Origin: Phytophthora colocasiae
Lineage: Eukaryota > Oomycota > Peronosporomycetes > Peronosporales > Peronosporaceae
Length of the DNA stretch: 64,000 nucleotides
Reading direction: 5' to 3'
Assembly: GCA_018806915.1 (NCBI GenBank)
Contig: JAGKQI010000047.1
Location: forward strand, 1,364,001 to 1,428,000
Shown: piece by piece, positions 19,167 through 29,110 of the stretch
Layout of the letters: each line of letters opens with the position of its first letter
Position numbering within the stretch: position 1 is the first letter of the stretch
The notes under the pieces: model-generated
The model's input: the letters and a program-made list of their open reading frames with translations, nothing else
What the model was told of the DNA's origin: nothing
Database searches by the model: none
Translations under genes and position numbers: made by a program

Positions 19167-20147
19167 ATGCAGAGCGACCTCTCCCAACAACAATCCGTGC
19201 ATCAACCGCTCACGACTGCAGAGTTCATGACTTCCACCCAGCCGCCTGGTATACGCTTCCAGACCTTACTTTCGACGCCACTGGTACCAACGGAACTGGT
19301 TCAAATGGACGCTGCGCCATTAGAAGAGATTCTAGACAATCAACCGATCACAGACGAAACTGGGTTCTCCAGTTCGAAGCAGGATCAGACACATTCCGTG
19401 CGCAAAGGGAAAAGCAAAAGCAAGTTAAGTAGGGAGCCGAAACGGATGAAATGGAGCAACGACATGATTTCAGAGCTGCTGAAGCTGCGTTTTTCGAACG
19501 GAAAAGTGAAGCAGCGTATTGATTCGGCCGACACGAAGACGAAGAAAGCGCTAGCATGGCAGTTCTTCGCTAGCGTGCTGTCACAGTCTTTGGGACTAGT
19601 GATCAGCCAGGACCAGGTAAGCAAGTCGTATGGTATGAATTGTTTTCATGCACTGCTAGTCTAATGTTGCTCTCCTTGTTATAGGTGTACCAGAAGTATA
19701 GAAAACTGAAGAGTCAGTACCAAAAAGAAAAGCGAGAAATGAGAAAAACCGGCAATGACACGTCTGGTCAAAGGGAGTTTGACCCAAGCCTGTGGGAAAT
19801 TCTAAACGATGCATTTGCATCTAAAGAAGGTCTGAGCGGTGACGTTCTTAGCTGATACCAGTGAATCCATTGAAGAAACCTCCTCTCAAGATACAGAGGT
19901 AGCAGAAAATTCGACGCCAAAAGCAAAGCTCCCGCCTGTCACTCACCTTGCTAAGGCTATGGAAAACGGGATGACAGCCATTGCAACGGCAATGAGCACT
20001 CAGCCACCTGCAGACGACAATTTGCGAGCCCTTGCTGTGGCCCTAGAGCAACAAACTCGTGCCTTTGAGACTCAGCAACAGGAAACACGTCAATTTCAGG
20101 AGCTTCAACTGAAACTTTTGCAAAAGCTGCTGGAAAAGAGCAGTTAA
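19167..20147 (+). pseudogene. MYB/SANT-like DNA-binding protein with coiled-coil tail, one frameshift
   Basis: Exon 1 is 19167-19616 and exon 2 starts at 19685 after a 68-nt GT-AG intron. A trihelix/SANT-like region reads MKWSNDMISELLKLRFSNGK, KALAWQFFASVL and VYQKYRKLKSQYQKEKREM, then DPSLWEILNDAF. Just after SGDVL one surplus base near 19850 brings a stop. The remaining 100 codons, rich in Gln and Glu and ending LQLKLLQKLLEKSS, are open in the next frame to a TAA at 20147. In this family the protein brings the nuclease to the transposon ends. A sequencing error could explain the single shift. Confidence 0.7.
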
Positions 20148-20221
20148 AAAGCAGATTTCTTGTATAAATACAGATACGTGTAGAATGCATATGGTCTTCC
20201 TAATGTTCAAATATATTTACT

Positions 20222-21428
20222 TCAGCCTTCAAAAAACGTGTTTGCAAGATCATCTCTCTTTCTTAAGCCTTGTAGGTGGGATAGTGGTCTCTCGGGGTTA
20301 TCCCAATCTTCGTCGTGTACAGGTCGCTCCTGAGTTTGTAGAGGGTCCGGCCCATTCACATCCACTGGATCTTTTACCAGAATCAGCATGTTATGGAGAA
20401 CAACGCAGCCTAGTATCACTTTGCATATTCGCCCGGACGTCTTTTGCTCAAGTTTTCCCAGAAGTAAGCGAAACCGGTTTTTTAATCTGCCAAACGCGCA
20501 TTCCACTGTAATTCGCGTCCTGGAGTGAATTTTGTTGTATAACCCCATCCTTTTGTCCCCCACAGCATCTATCTCTGAAAACGGTGTAAGGAGATGCCCC
20601 CAAATTTTGTAGCCGGCATCTCCAAGAATATGCTTTCCAGGTGGAACAAGTGACGATATTCTGCAACAGCATCATATAAAGTGAAAAATGGCAGTACCAA
20701 TTACGTTAGACATTTACAGTGTTCAAAATATGTGAAGTAGCTTACCTCTTCTTGATTGCACTGCCGTTCCACAACGATTGATCGTTGTTTGAGCCGGCTC
20801 GTATAGAGATAGATCGAAAATATCCTCTATTGTCTACAACGGCTTGGATGTTAACCGCTGGGAATCCTTTCCGACAGTACCAGCCCTCAAAGTCTCTTGG
20901 GCGTGGAATTGCGACCAACGTACCGTCGACCGCACCCACGACATCAGGGAAACCCGCAATAGCCTCAAACCCGGCCTCAACATCGGGAAGTTCTTCAGTT
21001 GTAGGCATCGCTATGTAGCGCGACGAAAGCTTCGCTAATTGGTCCAAAGTCTCGTTGATGTATACAACTGCCCGTGATCGAGAAATACCCAGTGTAGACG
21101 CGGCTTGGTCCATTGTTCCGCCTTGTGAAAGGTAAATCATAGTCAACGCAACTCTCTTCATTAGTTTTGTCTTGCTGTTTGCACCAGGCTTGCGTTCCCA
21201 TGCAGTATGTAAGACCCTGTAAATCTGAAGAAAAGAAGCCTTCTCGCAGCGCAATTTCTTGCGAAACCAACCCGTTTGTCTAGCCGACACTGCTTGCTCG
21301 AACGTAGTGTTTGAGAATGTTGACTTACCAGTAGGAGGAGCTCGTATGCTGCGTTGGTCGAGTGCTGTAACTACAGCAGCGCCAATGCACGCACTCACAA
21401 CTACTGCGAGAAGTGCGTTCTTGTTCAT
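20222..21428 (-). CDS. PIF/Harbinger (HARBI1-like) transposase, intact
   Basis: Exons 21428-20746 and 20660-20222 with an 85-nt GTAAGC...TTGCAG intron give 373 aa. The helix-turn-helix segment MDQAASTLGISRSRAVVYIN is followed by the DDE nuclease: first Asp in GAVDGTLVAIPRP, second in LGDAGYKIWGHLLTPF, Glu in TVECAFGRLKNRFRLL, and VLHNMLI at the end. No stop or shift was found. The start at 21428 gives an N-terminus (NALLAVVVSACIGAAVV) that resembles a signal peptide or membrane segment, which is odd for a nuclear enzyme; an upstream non-ATG extension exists to 21476. It points towards the MYB-like gene at 19167. Confidence 0.85.
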
Positions 21429-22206
21429 GATGTAATTGGAGAGTAAAAAGACGGACTGACCTCGGTTGGCTAGCACAAATGTGCTGTGTCTGGCACAGCA
21501 AAAGTAGTCGTTCTGGAAAGTCGTGTTCTAGCACAAATATCAGCACAAAACGGTACATTGTACCGATTAATAGTGTCCAATCAAAATGCAAGCTCATTTT
21601 CGATAGCACATGTGCTAAGTCATCTGTGGTTAAAGTTATGAGTGGTTTTTGCATGAATATTATTGATCCAATATTGCATTTGAAGTTGAGCGAAGACAAT
21701 AATATTTATTGAAAACCCCATTTAATTGCACCTTTTTTCAGTACCAATATTTGATCCCTTGTGTAAAATATCGGTTTGGTTTTATTAGTATCGAAAAAGA
21801 TGGAGAACGTGGAGTACACCCTCGCAGACGATGACCTGGCCAGGCATGACTGAAGTCATGAGATGTGGCTCTATTAGCTCCCGGTTGGCCGATGTCTCTG
21901 CGCTCGAAATTCAGTCCGCCGACCATTACTCAGGGGTTCCGAAAATGTCATTGATTATTTATTTTTTTCGTTTTCAGCGAAAAAATAATTTATTTCCAGG
22001 TTCACATTTCGAAGCTTCCAATTATTTTCTTTCAAGTTTACCGACCAATAACCTTCAGCACCCCTAGTGCCTTTCAGTTATTTGTAGATTGGTGGTTCAG
22101 GGCGCTTTGTTAGTCTCAAGCGTCACCATGCTACTCGATTCAGATTCAAATTTGCTGTTTTAGCACCTCTACCATGGCTCCATTCAAGAATTCGTCACGC
22201 TCAAAG

Positions 22207-24452
22207 GGTAGATTTTTAAACAGGTCTTATTTTGTGCAGGTCTTGGATTTTCCCTCGGTGGACTTTTTTTCTGAACTCATGAATGGATCTCAGCCAACAG
22301 CCCACTTCTGATTTGGAGACGCAGTGAGCAAGCAGTCACCCTCCGGAGAGGCGGTCATGGGAAAGTCGAACAGCACCTCCAAGGCACAGAAGCATCGCTC
22401 GAAGGCGACAAAGGCTGTGCTTTCATCTCCGGAAGGACGGACAAATAGAAGGCTAGAAATGGAACTATGTACAACGTCCTCCTCATCCGCTAGCTTATCT
22501 TCGACTACAGTCTCCGAGCATGAGTCTCTGTCAGCCTCGTGCTTCACGTTCGCTCCCTCGCCGTCGCCACCGACTTCTCATGTGTCACTAGCGGTTTCTT
22601 CGCCCGCATCCACGATATCCCCCCCTCCTCCAGAGTCTCCACCGACATCATCCCAGCTATTTGATCCAGAAGTTCCCTCCATTCTGCCGTCACCGCACAC
22701 ATCGTGGCAGTGGCCAACTCCATCGCACGTGCCCATAGCGTCGTCACCTCAACTTGCAATGCAAGCCGCTCCCTCCCCCAGCGTTCCACAACCTCAGCCG
22801 ACACTTGATATCCCAGCGTCATCTGCTGTATCAGTGGGTGGGGTACATTCAAGCTCTCCTGGCATCACAGTTGAGAGTAGCGAAGCCGTGCGAACAAAGT
22901 ATCAGGGCGTCATCATGCTCAACGGTTTCCAGTATACAAAGGCGGGGACATCATCCAAGAAAGTATCCTACAGATGTAGTTTCTATCGTCGGAAGGTGAA
23001 ATGCAAAGGCCGCGTGGACTTCACGATTAAACACATGGCTTTTACAAACTTTCGAGAGCATATATGCCATTTGGGTGTCGTCGTCCCCAACGTTCGCAAC
23101 GTGGAAAAGGAAATGAAGGATGCTGTTGTCGACATGGTGCTTCAAAACCTGTCCATGGCGGCTGAGCGAGTGTGGGAAAGCATGCGTGACAAGTTCTATT
23201 CGTCTGATAACGTTGCTGTACATGGATTAACCCGTGAACAAGTCCACCAACAAGTGTATCGCACGCGCCGAGAGTACTTTGGTGGTTCGATGCACGGACT
23301 GGTAGAAGTCCCTCCTCTCTCTATGGTACAAGGGACTGCCATGAGCTTTTTCCAGTTTCACCGTGTGTACGCCGATAAGAGTTCCAATGGTACTGGTGTT
23401 GAGCGTCTGATAGGTTGGGGGCATCCCGCACTCATCGACAAGCTGAAATACAAGGGTGTTACGCTGTTTATCGATGGGACTTTCCGTTGTGTTCCACGAC
23501 CATTTTACCAATGCGTCGTAATTATGGTGCACGATCAAGCATCTGACTGCTATCTACCTGCGTTCTACGTGCTATGTAGTTCTAAGGAGTCTGACATGTA
23601 CTGGAATGTCATTGATCATGTGATTCAAGCGACGGATCAAAAGCTCGACCCAGCCACCGTCATTTGTGACTTCGAGGCAGGGCTACTCAAGGCCGTTCTC
23701 ACTCAATTTCCGGATGCCAGGGTGAGTGGATGCTACTTTCATTTTAAACAAGCTTTGCTGCGGCGCATGAAAAGGGAAAGAATCCCTGCACCTGAAATCA
23801 AGATTGCAGTGGCACCTGGTTGCGTTGATACACTCACTGGCTGTCATCGACAGAGCTAAGGTAGCTACTCAAGGGATCAACTACGTTCGGAAGTTGATTC
23901 GCGAACAATGTGAGATCGATGGGATTCCTTACTCCGAGAACAAGTGGGATGCCTTTTGGATGTATTTTCACAAGCAGTGGGTGCTACGCTACACTCCAGA
24001 CTTGTGGAACGTGGATGGTCTGAACAAACAGGTTGTTGCACGAACTAACAATCCACTTGAACGGTTCAATCGAGAACTTAATGGCGCATTCCCTCCTCAT
24101 CCCAGCCTACCAAGGTTTGTGGCAGGTATTGAAGTCCTTGCCCGTCGTCATGTGCAAACTCTTCAGGACATTTCAGCCAACCATGCCAGGGCGCCCCATC
24201 GCCGAGAGAAGTTCATGTTGCCTGAGAAGGTAAATCTGCCCAGCGACGAGTAATGTAAGGTCGTACGCCTCATTGCTGGTATCGTAGTGATAGATCAAAC
24301 TGTATAAGGGGCTCTGTTCTAAAGGAAACAAGACACTCTCTGGCTAAGTTCAAACGAAATGGTTGTTTTGATCAGGTCTTGCGATTCGGTCTCACAATCG
24401 TCGAGATCCAAATCCAAGACCTGCACCAAATAGGAACCGCAAAAAAGACAAC
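22207..24452 (+). mobile_element. MULE (Mutator-like) transposon inserted in the hAT element
   Basis: CGCTCAAAG at 22198-22206 and 24453-24461 is a 9-bp target duplication, the Mutator norm. The ends are imperfect inverted repeats of about 45 bp. The best part is TATTTTGTGCAGGTCTTGG at 22228-22246 against its complement within 24410-24432. The enclosed gene is a MULE transposase. Length is 2,246 bp. Confidence 0.9.
22357..24253 (+). pseudogene. MULE transposase, one frameshift
   Basis: The first ATG in frame is 22357. Residues 1-180 are Ser/Pro-rich. A FLYWCH-like zinc finger follows (YQGVIMLNGFQYTKAG, YRCSFYRRKVKCKGR, HICHLG). The MULE DDE domain has TLFIDGTFRCVP (Asp), VICDFEAGLLKAV (Asp), GCYFHFKQAL and RTNNPLERFNRELN (Glu). 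One surplus G near 23839-23840, between VDTLT and AVIDRAK, shifts the last 137 codons to another frame ending at TAA 24253. Apart from that base the protein of about 631 aa is complete, so loss was recent or the base is a sequence error. No SWIM finger is seen. Confidence 0.85.
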
Positions 24453-26286
24453 CGCTCAAAGTCGTCCAAGGATCTGCCCAGCGTTCAAATACCCCCAAGC
24501 CAAAACAACCGTATGAAAAAGCGAGAAAGGAGAAAACCAAACAAGAAAAAGGCGACGGCGCCATATACATCCAAGCAGGTTGCTCAGTTCTACTACAAAA
24601 ATGTCGAGAACATTGAAGGAAATGTAACAGCGTACTACAAGTGTAGATGTGGTGTTCAGCGCAAGATGGAGGCAAACACGGGGTATACCAACCTCCTTCA
24701 GCATGTCTTCATGTGACACTCAAACTTCCTATCGGAAATGGCAAATGCCGGCAACAACAGTGGCACTCTTGTGGGCTACATCGACGACAAGTCTTTCAAG
24801 ATTTACTCTTAAATCGACATGACGATCTCCTGCAACCTTCCGTTTACGTTTTGCGAGTCGCAAGCTGCTACCGACTACGTGAGGATCGACAGCTTATCTA
24901 CGGACAGTTTGATCAAGTACATGGGCTTACTGACTCGTGAGGTCGGAATGCGAGTACAGTTCGCAAGATCGTTCCCAATAATCTACCAATATACACCTTC
25001 GGTACATTCGTCTATATATTGCGCTGCAATAATCCCAATAATTTTCTGGCACACCTGCAGTGCAACATGCAGAATTATTTTTATTGCATTTTTTTTGGCT
25101 TGCAATAACAATTACATTTTCGGAACCCCTGCCATTACTTCGACTTGTTGATCTCTTTGTCCGAGTATTCATTTCAGGCGTTCCAGAAAGATGCTCAGAA
25201 TCTGAATCTCGGCGATTGCTCGTTCAAGAACTTGTTTCACTATGACTACCTTATCGAGATCAACTACGATTTCATCTACAGCTGCTTGAAGAATCCCTTG
25301 GTTCGCTCCCCTGTGTTCGACCAGTACTGCCCGGTGCACACTAATGAGCGCTCAGGTCTTTGCCTTGAATGTCTCGAACGATATCGCGTGGTTACTCGCA
25401 ACTTGATACCTCTAATGAAAAGTCTGCGCAAGGATCTGTGCAGCATCTACTTCACCGATGTGTTGTACGATCTGATTCGGTTCGCAATCTGTATTCCTTC
25501 CTTACTCATGTTGTAAATGAGTTCAGCGATGGCTCTAGCTTCAAAAGGTTTGCCACTGAGTTTGGTAAAAAGAAGATCATGAAGTTGCTGAAGAAGATGA
25601 ACCGTCCATTTCGGCGCATCGACTTCAAGTTTGTGCTGAAGAAGTACATTCCGTTGCTGTACTCTATCTACGTTTACTGTTCCAATACGCAACTAGATTG
25701 TCTAGACCGCGTTTACGATTATATGATTCACCAGGGACTCTCCATGTTCAAGACCGTTCCCAGTGAACATGTAGTCGTTGGCTACCAGATCAACGATAGC
25801 TACCGGATCGATATCTTGCGAACGTCTACTGTACTCGATTTCTCTGAAGACCACCGCTTCCAGATCGCTAGTCATCCACTGCTAGAGGGACTGAACTTTG
25901 GTTTTTACAAGGATCGTCTAGCAGCGTACCAGACTGCGAATTCGTTGGATAATCGCATCAAGAAGGATCTCCGGAAGAAGTTTATAGGATTCACCTTCAG
26001 TGGTAGGTCTGTGTTTACTAACGAGCTGGTTCGATCTGAAGATGCAATCATCATCGGTTTCTTGAAGAAGAGCGAGAACACGTTCCAAAACTTTCGGTTG
26101 GATATCCACGTGGAATCACTGATCCCGAATCACAAGAAGCTGGATAGGTTGCGCTTCATAAGCCACGACAAGTGGAACTTCGAAGACAACATGTCGGATT
26201 TGTGTTACAATGTTGAAAGCTTTGCAGTAGCAGAAGATGTTGATTTGCAAGCAAGGGTTGGTTCCAGATCTGGATTTCACAGCTAA

Positions 26287-27368
26287 CAAGATAAATGGTT
26301 GTCAAATTGGCTTTGATGCATCTAGTTACTGGCAGCGAACGTAAGTGTACCAGACACACTAATAACCAAGATCGACGCTGTTGCTTTCTGATGATTCTTT
26401 TCGAAGTTGACCTGCTGCTGTCGTGAGATAGAGTAGCATGGGGTCATCATTGTTGGATCTTCCTCGAGTTTATACTTCTTCGTTTCTCATTGTTGAGTTA
26501 GTCCGTTTGCCATGGACTGTTCTAACCCATTGGACCGCAAAAAATGGTCAAAAGGAATCCTTTTAAAGGATATTCTTTGGACTCAAGCTTTCCCACATGT
26601 TCTTCGTTTTGTGCGACGGTCCCCATGCTTTCTTCTTACGTAATTTCCCGTAGTTAGAGATTGCTTCTTGATTGTCGAAGCGGACGCTGCTGGCAGCTTT
26701 CAGTTCCGCATTTCTCCCTATTTAACTCGTAATTTAATGATCCTCCAGCGTTCAGCGATGCTTCTTGTGATATGCTAACACTAGAAATGTACCTACTGCC
26801 CAGGTAATGGAGGCTGTTTCCCTAGTTGATGAATAAAGGTTGTTGACAACATGCCGATTCTTAGACGCCATAGCAGCGTTGTGAATGTGACCAAATTTCC
26901 CAAATAATCTTCATCGCTATGCCATGTTGGCTACTGTGCTGTGTCGTAGCCATAAAATTCGTAGTAATTTCAGGGGCCTTCCTGCTGCAGCATTTGACAG
27001 GAATTCCTTCCGTTCAGAAGGCCCGTTTGGCCTGGCGATTTACCAATCGACCACAGAAACGTCGAGTAGAGCGCACAATACCGTTGCAGTTGTAGTTGAA
27101 AACGAGAGTAGTGCCGAGTACCCGCTTTTGAGACGATGATGTGTAGTACATGTGCAGTATTTTGCTGAAGTACGTGCCTACCGTAGTAGCCTTATGTATG
27201 CATGATGCATCCTAACGTCAACATGTACATGTACTACAAGACATGCGATATTGAGCTGGAAGACCACGTCAAGATTTGACATCAACTTTTCACATTAGAC
27301 GTCACGGCAACAGTTGACACACAACTTGTGTCAACTGTTGGACTGAGTTTCACTCGGTCGGTAGCAGT
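26287..27368. other. Intergenic region with one long perfect hairpin
   Basis: About 1.1 kb without a supportable gene. A 71-codon frame near 26924 starts with ATG but shows no domain. A perfect 13-bp stem (CAACAGTTGACAC / GTGTCAACTGTTG, loop of 7) lies at 27308-27340, just upstream of the peptide promoter. Confidence 0.6.
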
Positions 27369-27382
27369 TCACTGTCCAATTT
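27369..27382 (+). promoter_or_regulatory. Oomycete core promoter of peptide gene copy B
   Basis: TCACTGTCCAATTT aligns with the initiator plus flanking motif (consensus TCATTYYNCAWTTT). It is positioned 54 bp from the ATG, as in copy A at 6551. Confidence 0.65.
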
Positions 27383-27422
27383 CCCGCATAAAGAGCAAGT
27401 CTACGTCTCTCAAGCGTCAAAG

Positions 27423-27578
27423 ATGAACCTGAAGCTTTTCGCCGCCGCCGCCATCGTCTCAATGTTGGGCTTTACCGCTGTTACCGCAAACAGCCTCGAA
27501 GCCGAGAAACGTGGTGAGAGATTCAGTGTGTACAACCGCGGAAAACCTCCAGCGCCATCGCACGGTGCTGCTGCCTAA
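27423..27578 (+). CDS. Small secreted prepropeptide, copy B
   Basis: A 51-aa paralogue of the gene at 6618. The signal peptide covers residues 1-22 (KLFAAAAIVSMLGFTAVTA), followed by the same SLEAEKR spacer and dibasic site (29-30), then GERFSVYNRGKPPAPSHG and three Ala. Against copy A the tail changes E to V and N to K, and the end differs (SHGAAA against SYAP). The signal peptide and KR region are nearly unchanged. It lies tail-to-tail with the EF-hand-like gene. The same processing logic applies: signal removal, then cleavage after Lys-Arg to free a peptide of about 21 residues. Function is unknown. Confidence 0.7.
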   Translation: MNLKLFAAAAIVSMLGFTAVTANSLEAEKRGERFSVYNRGKPPAPSHGAAA

Positions 27579-27745
27579 CTCACCCGCTATCGAGTTATTA
27601 TCGAGTAAACCATCACCGATTCGACAGCAGCGCCAGTAGCGGATCGACCGCAATGCTTGCTTAAACCCCACAATGATAGCTGCAACTTGTTCATGCCATA
27701 TCATTAAATAGTGACTCAACTTATTTTCCTATCGTAGAATCATGT

Positions 27746-29032
27746 TCAAAGAGGTTCGACGTAAAACATCGAGTCTTTGCTAACATTGTGGTGCACCATG
27801 GCTGTTGGGGATCCGAGCATTCCTTTCGGTTGACGCTGGGCAATGCGTAGTCGACGATTTTCCTGCAGAAATCGAGATAATTAGCAACAAAAATCACGGG
27901 TTTTTTCTCTCACGTTGCCCACCTCTTCAAAAGCTTGCTCGAAGTGGCTGTGGCGATGCAACGCCTTGGTAGCTAGACGTAGAGTTTCGTGCTGCTCTTT
28001 GAGTTTCTGCTCGTGCTGCGAAAAAGCTTCTATCCGATTGATATGTGCGAGCAGAATTCGGCTTTTGGCCTCTGCTCGTTGTTGCTTACGCTCCTTGTCG
28101 AATTCGAAAGACAACCGATCGCCATCTTTAAAAGACAGTACAGAAGCTAGTTAGAACGAAAACACTACAATGTGCATCAGCAGCTAAGACGTACCAGTAC
28201 CAGGAAGTGGTGCCAATACAGCCGGGACACTTTCTCTGAGACTGCCATGTTCTGAAGCCATTTCCGTAGTTGTAACCTTTTCAATCAACGTTGCAGCATG
28301 CGCTCGAACTCGGGTGATATAACTTTCCTGATAGAAAAGCGTAGGGTCTTGTCCAGGTTGGTTCGGCCGCTCCTCAGACAGTTGAAGCTGTTTCACAAAA
28401 CTACGATACGGTACTCTAGAATCCTCTTTCAGTTGATCGTCAAAATCAGCCAAAAGTGCGTGAGCCTGTCCTGCATCTAACCCAAAGTTGGGAGCTTGCA
28501 ATCCATCGACAAGTTGCTTGCATGTTATGAAACCAGATCCTCCTGGGTCACGTGACTTGAGTGCGGCTAGCAAAACAGCTTTCCTCGAGCCACATCCAAT
28601 CGGACTCGAGTACCACTGATCATTCTTGTATGATTTCGAATTGGTTTCATGGGAATCAATCGATTTTCCCAACACTTGCTATAGAAAAAAAATAGTTAGC
28701 AACACTACTCAGTATCAACTCTTGCAACGTACTTTTGCTTCAACTAGAGCTTCTTGTGGTGATAAAAAGCTCGTGGTTTTACACTGTCCCCCTTGGATGG
28801 CCGTTCCACCGGTCGAACTCGAAGAGATCAGAGGCAACTTGAACTTTTCGCGTCGAAGTTGCCGGCGATCTGCCACGCCATTGTCACACTCGAGTTGCGT
28901 TGCCTCAGACCGAGTGTCTCCAGAGTTCGGCGGCTGTCGAGGCAGATGGTGTCCGGCATTGCGAGCCTCACAATTGTGGATGACCGACGGCAGATTGGTG
29001 CAGCCCAGAACCCCACGTCGCTGCCTGCCCAT
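27746..29032 (-). CDS. EF-hand-like protein with helical tail, function unknown
   Basis: Four exons, 29032-28733, 28678-28195, 28125-27923 and 27862-27746, separated by introns of 54, 69 and 60 nt. All phases close, giving 367 aa. Residues about 130-200 hold an EF-hand-like pair. The first loop is DPGGSGFITCKQ; it lacks the usual final Glu, so calcium binding is doubtful. The second is degenerate (DFDDQLKEDSRVPYRSF). The C-terminal third is charged and helical (DKERKQQRAEAKSRI, EQKLKEQHETLRLATKAL), with a probable coiled coil. The end reads MFYVEPL. Parts of exons 3 and 4 are duplicated as a dead copy near 7 kb. The initiator ATG at 29032 is the first in frame but exon 1 is weakly conserved in character. 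Confidence 0.7.
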
Positions 29033-29110
29033 GGTCCACCCTCCACAAACTGCTGCCTTCTGACAGGGACCCGGTTTAAGTTAAACTTTAACTCGACACA
29101 CGTGGCGTTA

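Larger units (their letters stand above)
18970..21615. mobile_element. Second PIF/Harbinger-type element, approximate borders
   Basis: Two convergent genes, MYB/SANT-like (+) and HARBI1-like nuclease (-), form the usual two-gene cassette. Candidate ends are the palindromic AGCACATGTGCTA at 18970 and at 21603. The adjacent trinucleotides do not match (CAA and TAA), so the borders are uncertain. TAGCACAAAT-like words recur near the right end. Sequence at 18740-18960 left of it has repeated ATCGCGAT-like words and no gene. Confidence 0.5.
22174..24960 (+). pseudogene. hAT transposase N-terminal fragment (BED finger), split by the MULE
   Basis: Codons 22174-22206 (MAPFKNSSRSK) continue at 24462 (SSKDLPSVQIPP) when the MULE and one 9-bp duplication are left out. 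Then follow KQVAQFYYKNVENIEG and the BED-type zinc finger KCRCGVQRKM...GYTNLLQHV. A stop follows at 24714-24716. Further remnants in other frames include DMTISCNLPFTFCES and DSLIKYMGLLTREVG. The catalytic core is missing. The original protein would have bound the hAT ends. Confidence 0.8.
21931..25131 (+). mobile_element. hAT transposon with 8-bp target duplication, itself split by a MULE
   Basis: Inverted ends CAGGGGTTCCGAAAATGT at 21931 and its complement ending at 25131 match over about 23 bases with one difference. CCATTACT flanks both sides (21923-21930 and 25132-25139), the 8-bp duplication typical of hAT. Without the inner MULE the element is under 1 kb. It carries only the start of a transposase, so it is an internally deleted derivative. 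Confidence 0.93.
21789..26286 (+). pseudogene. Unidentified ORF interrupted by a nested hAT/MULE insertion
   Basis: The 5' part (21789-21930) and the 3' part (25140-26286) are in the same frame once the hAT element and one copy of its 8-bp target duplication are ignored. The left part ends ...IQSADHY and the right part starts FDLLISLSEY. Downstream comes a stretch with a zinc-like pattern (CPVH then CLEC), one frame change near 25480-25500, and a long frame to TAA at 26286 with Lys/Phe-rich sequence. A candidate start is ATG 21800 (MENVEYTLADDD) or ATG 21831. By eye the region has lower GC than neighbouring host genes. I recognise no family. It could be a lineage-specific, transferred or virus-derived gene. 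Confidence 0.5.
27368..28020. repeat. Segmental duplication, copy B (partner at 6550-7140)
   Basis: Same segment as copy A but with an intact neighbouring gene. This copy is probably closer to the source, since the EF-hand-like gene continues unbroken beyond the duplicated part. Confidence 0.9.

Noticed and set aside
18970..21615. Firm end-repeats and target duplication for the second Harbinger element
   Set aside because: The AGCACATGTGCTA ends are self-complementary and the flanking trinucleotides differ, so the borders remain only candidates.
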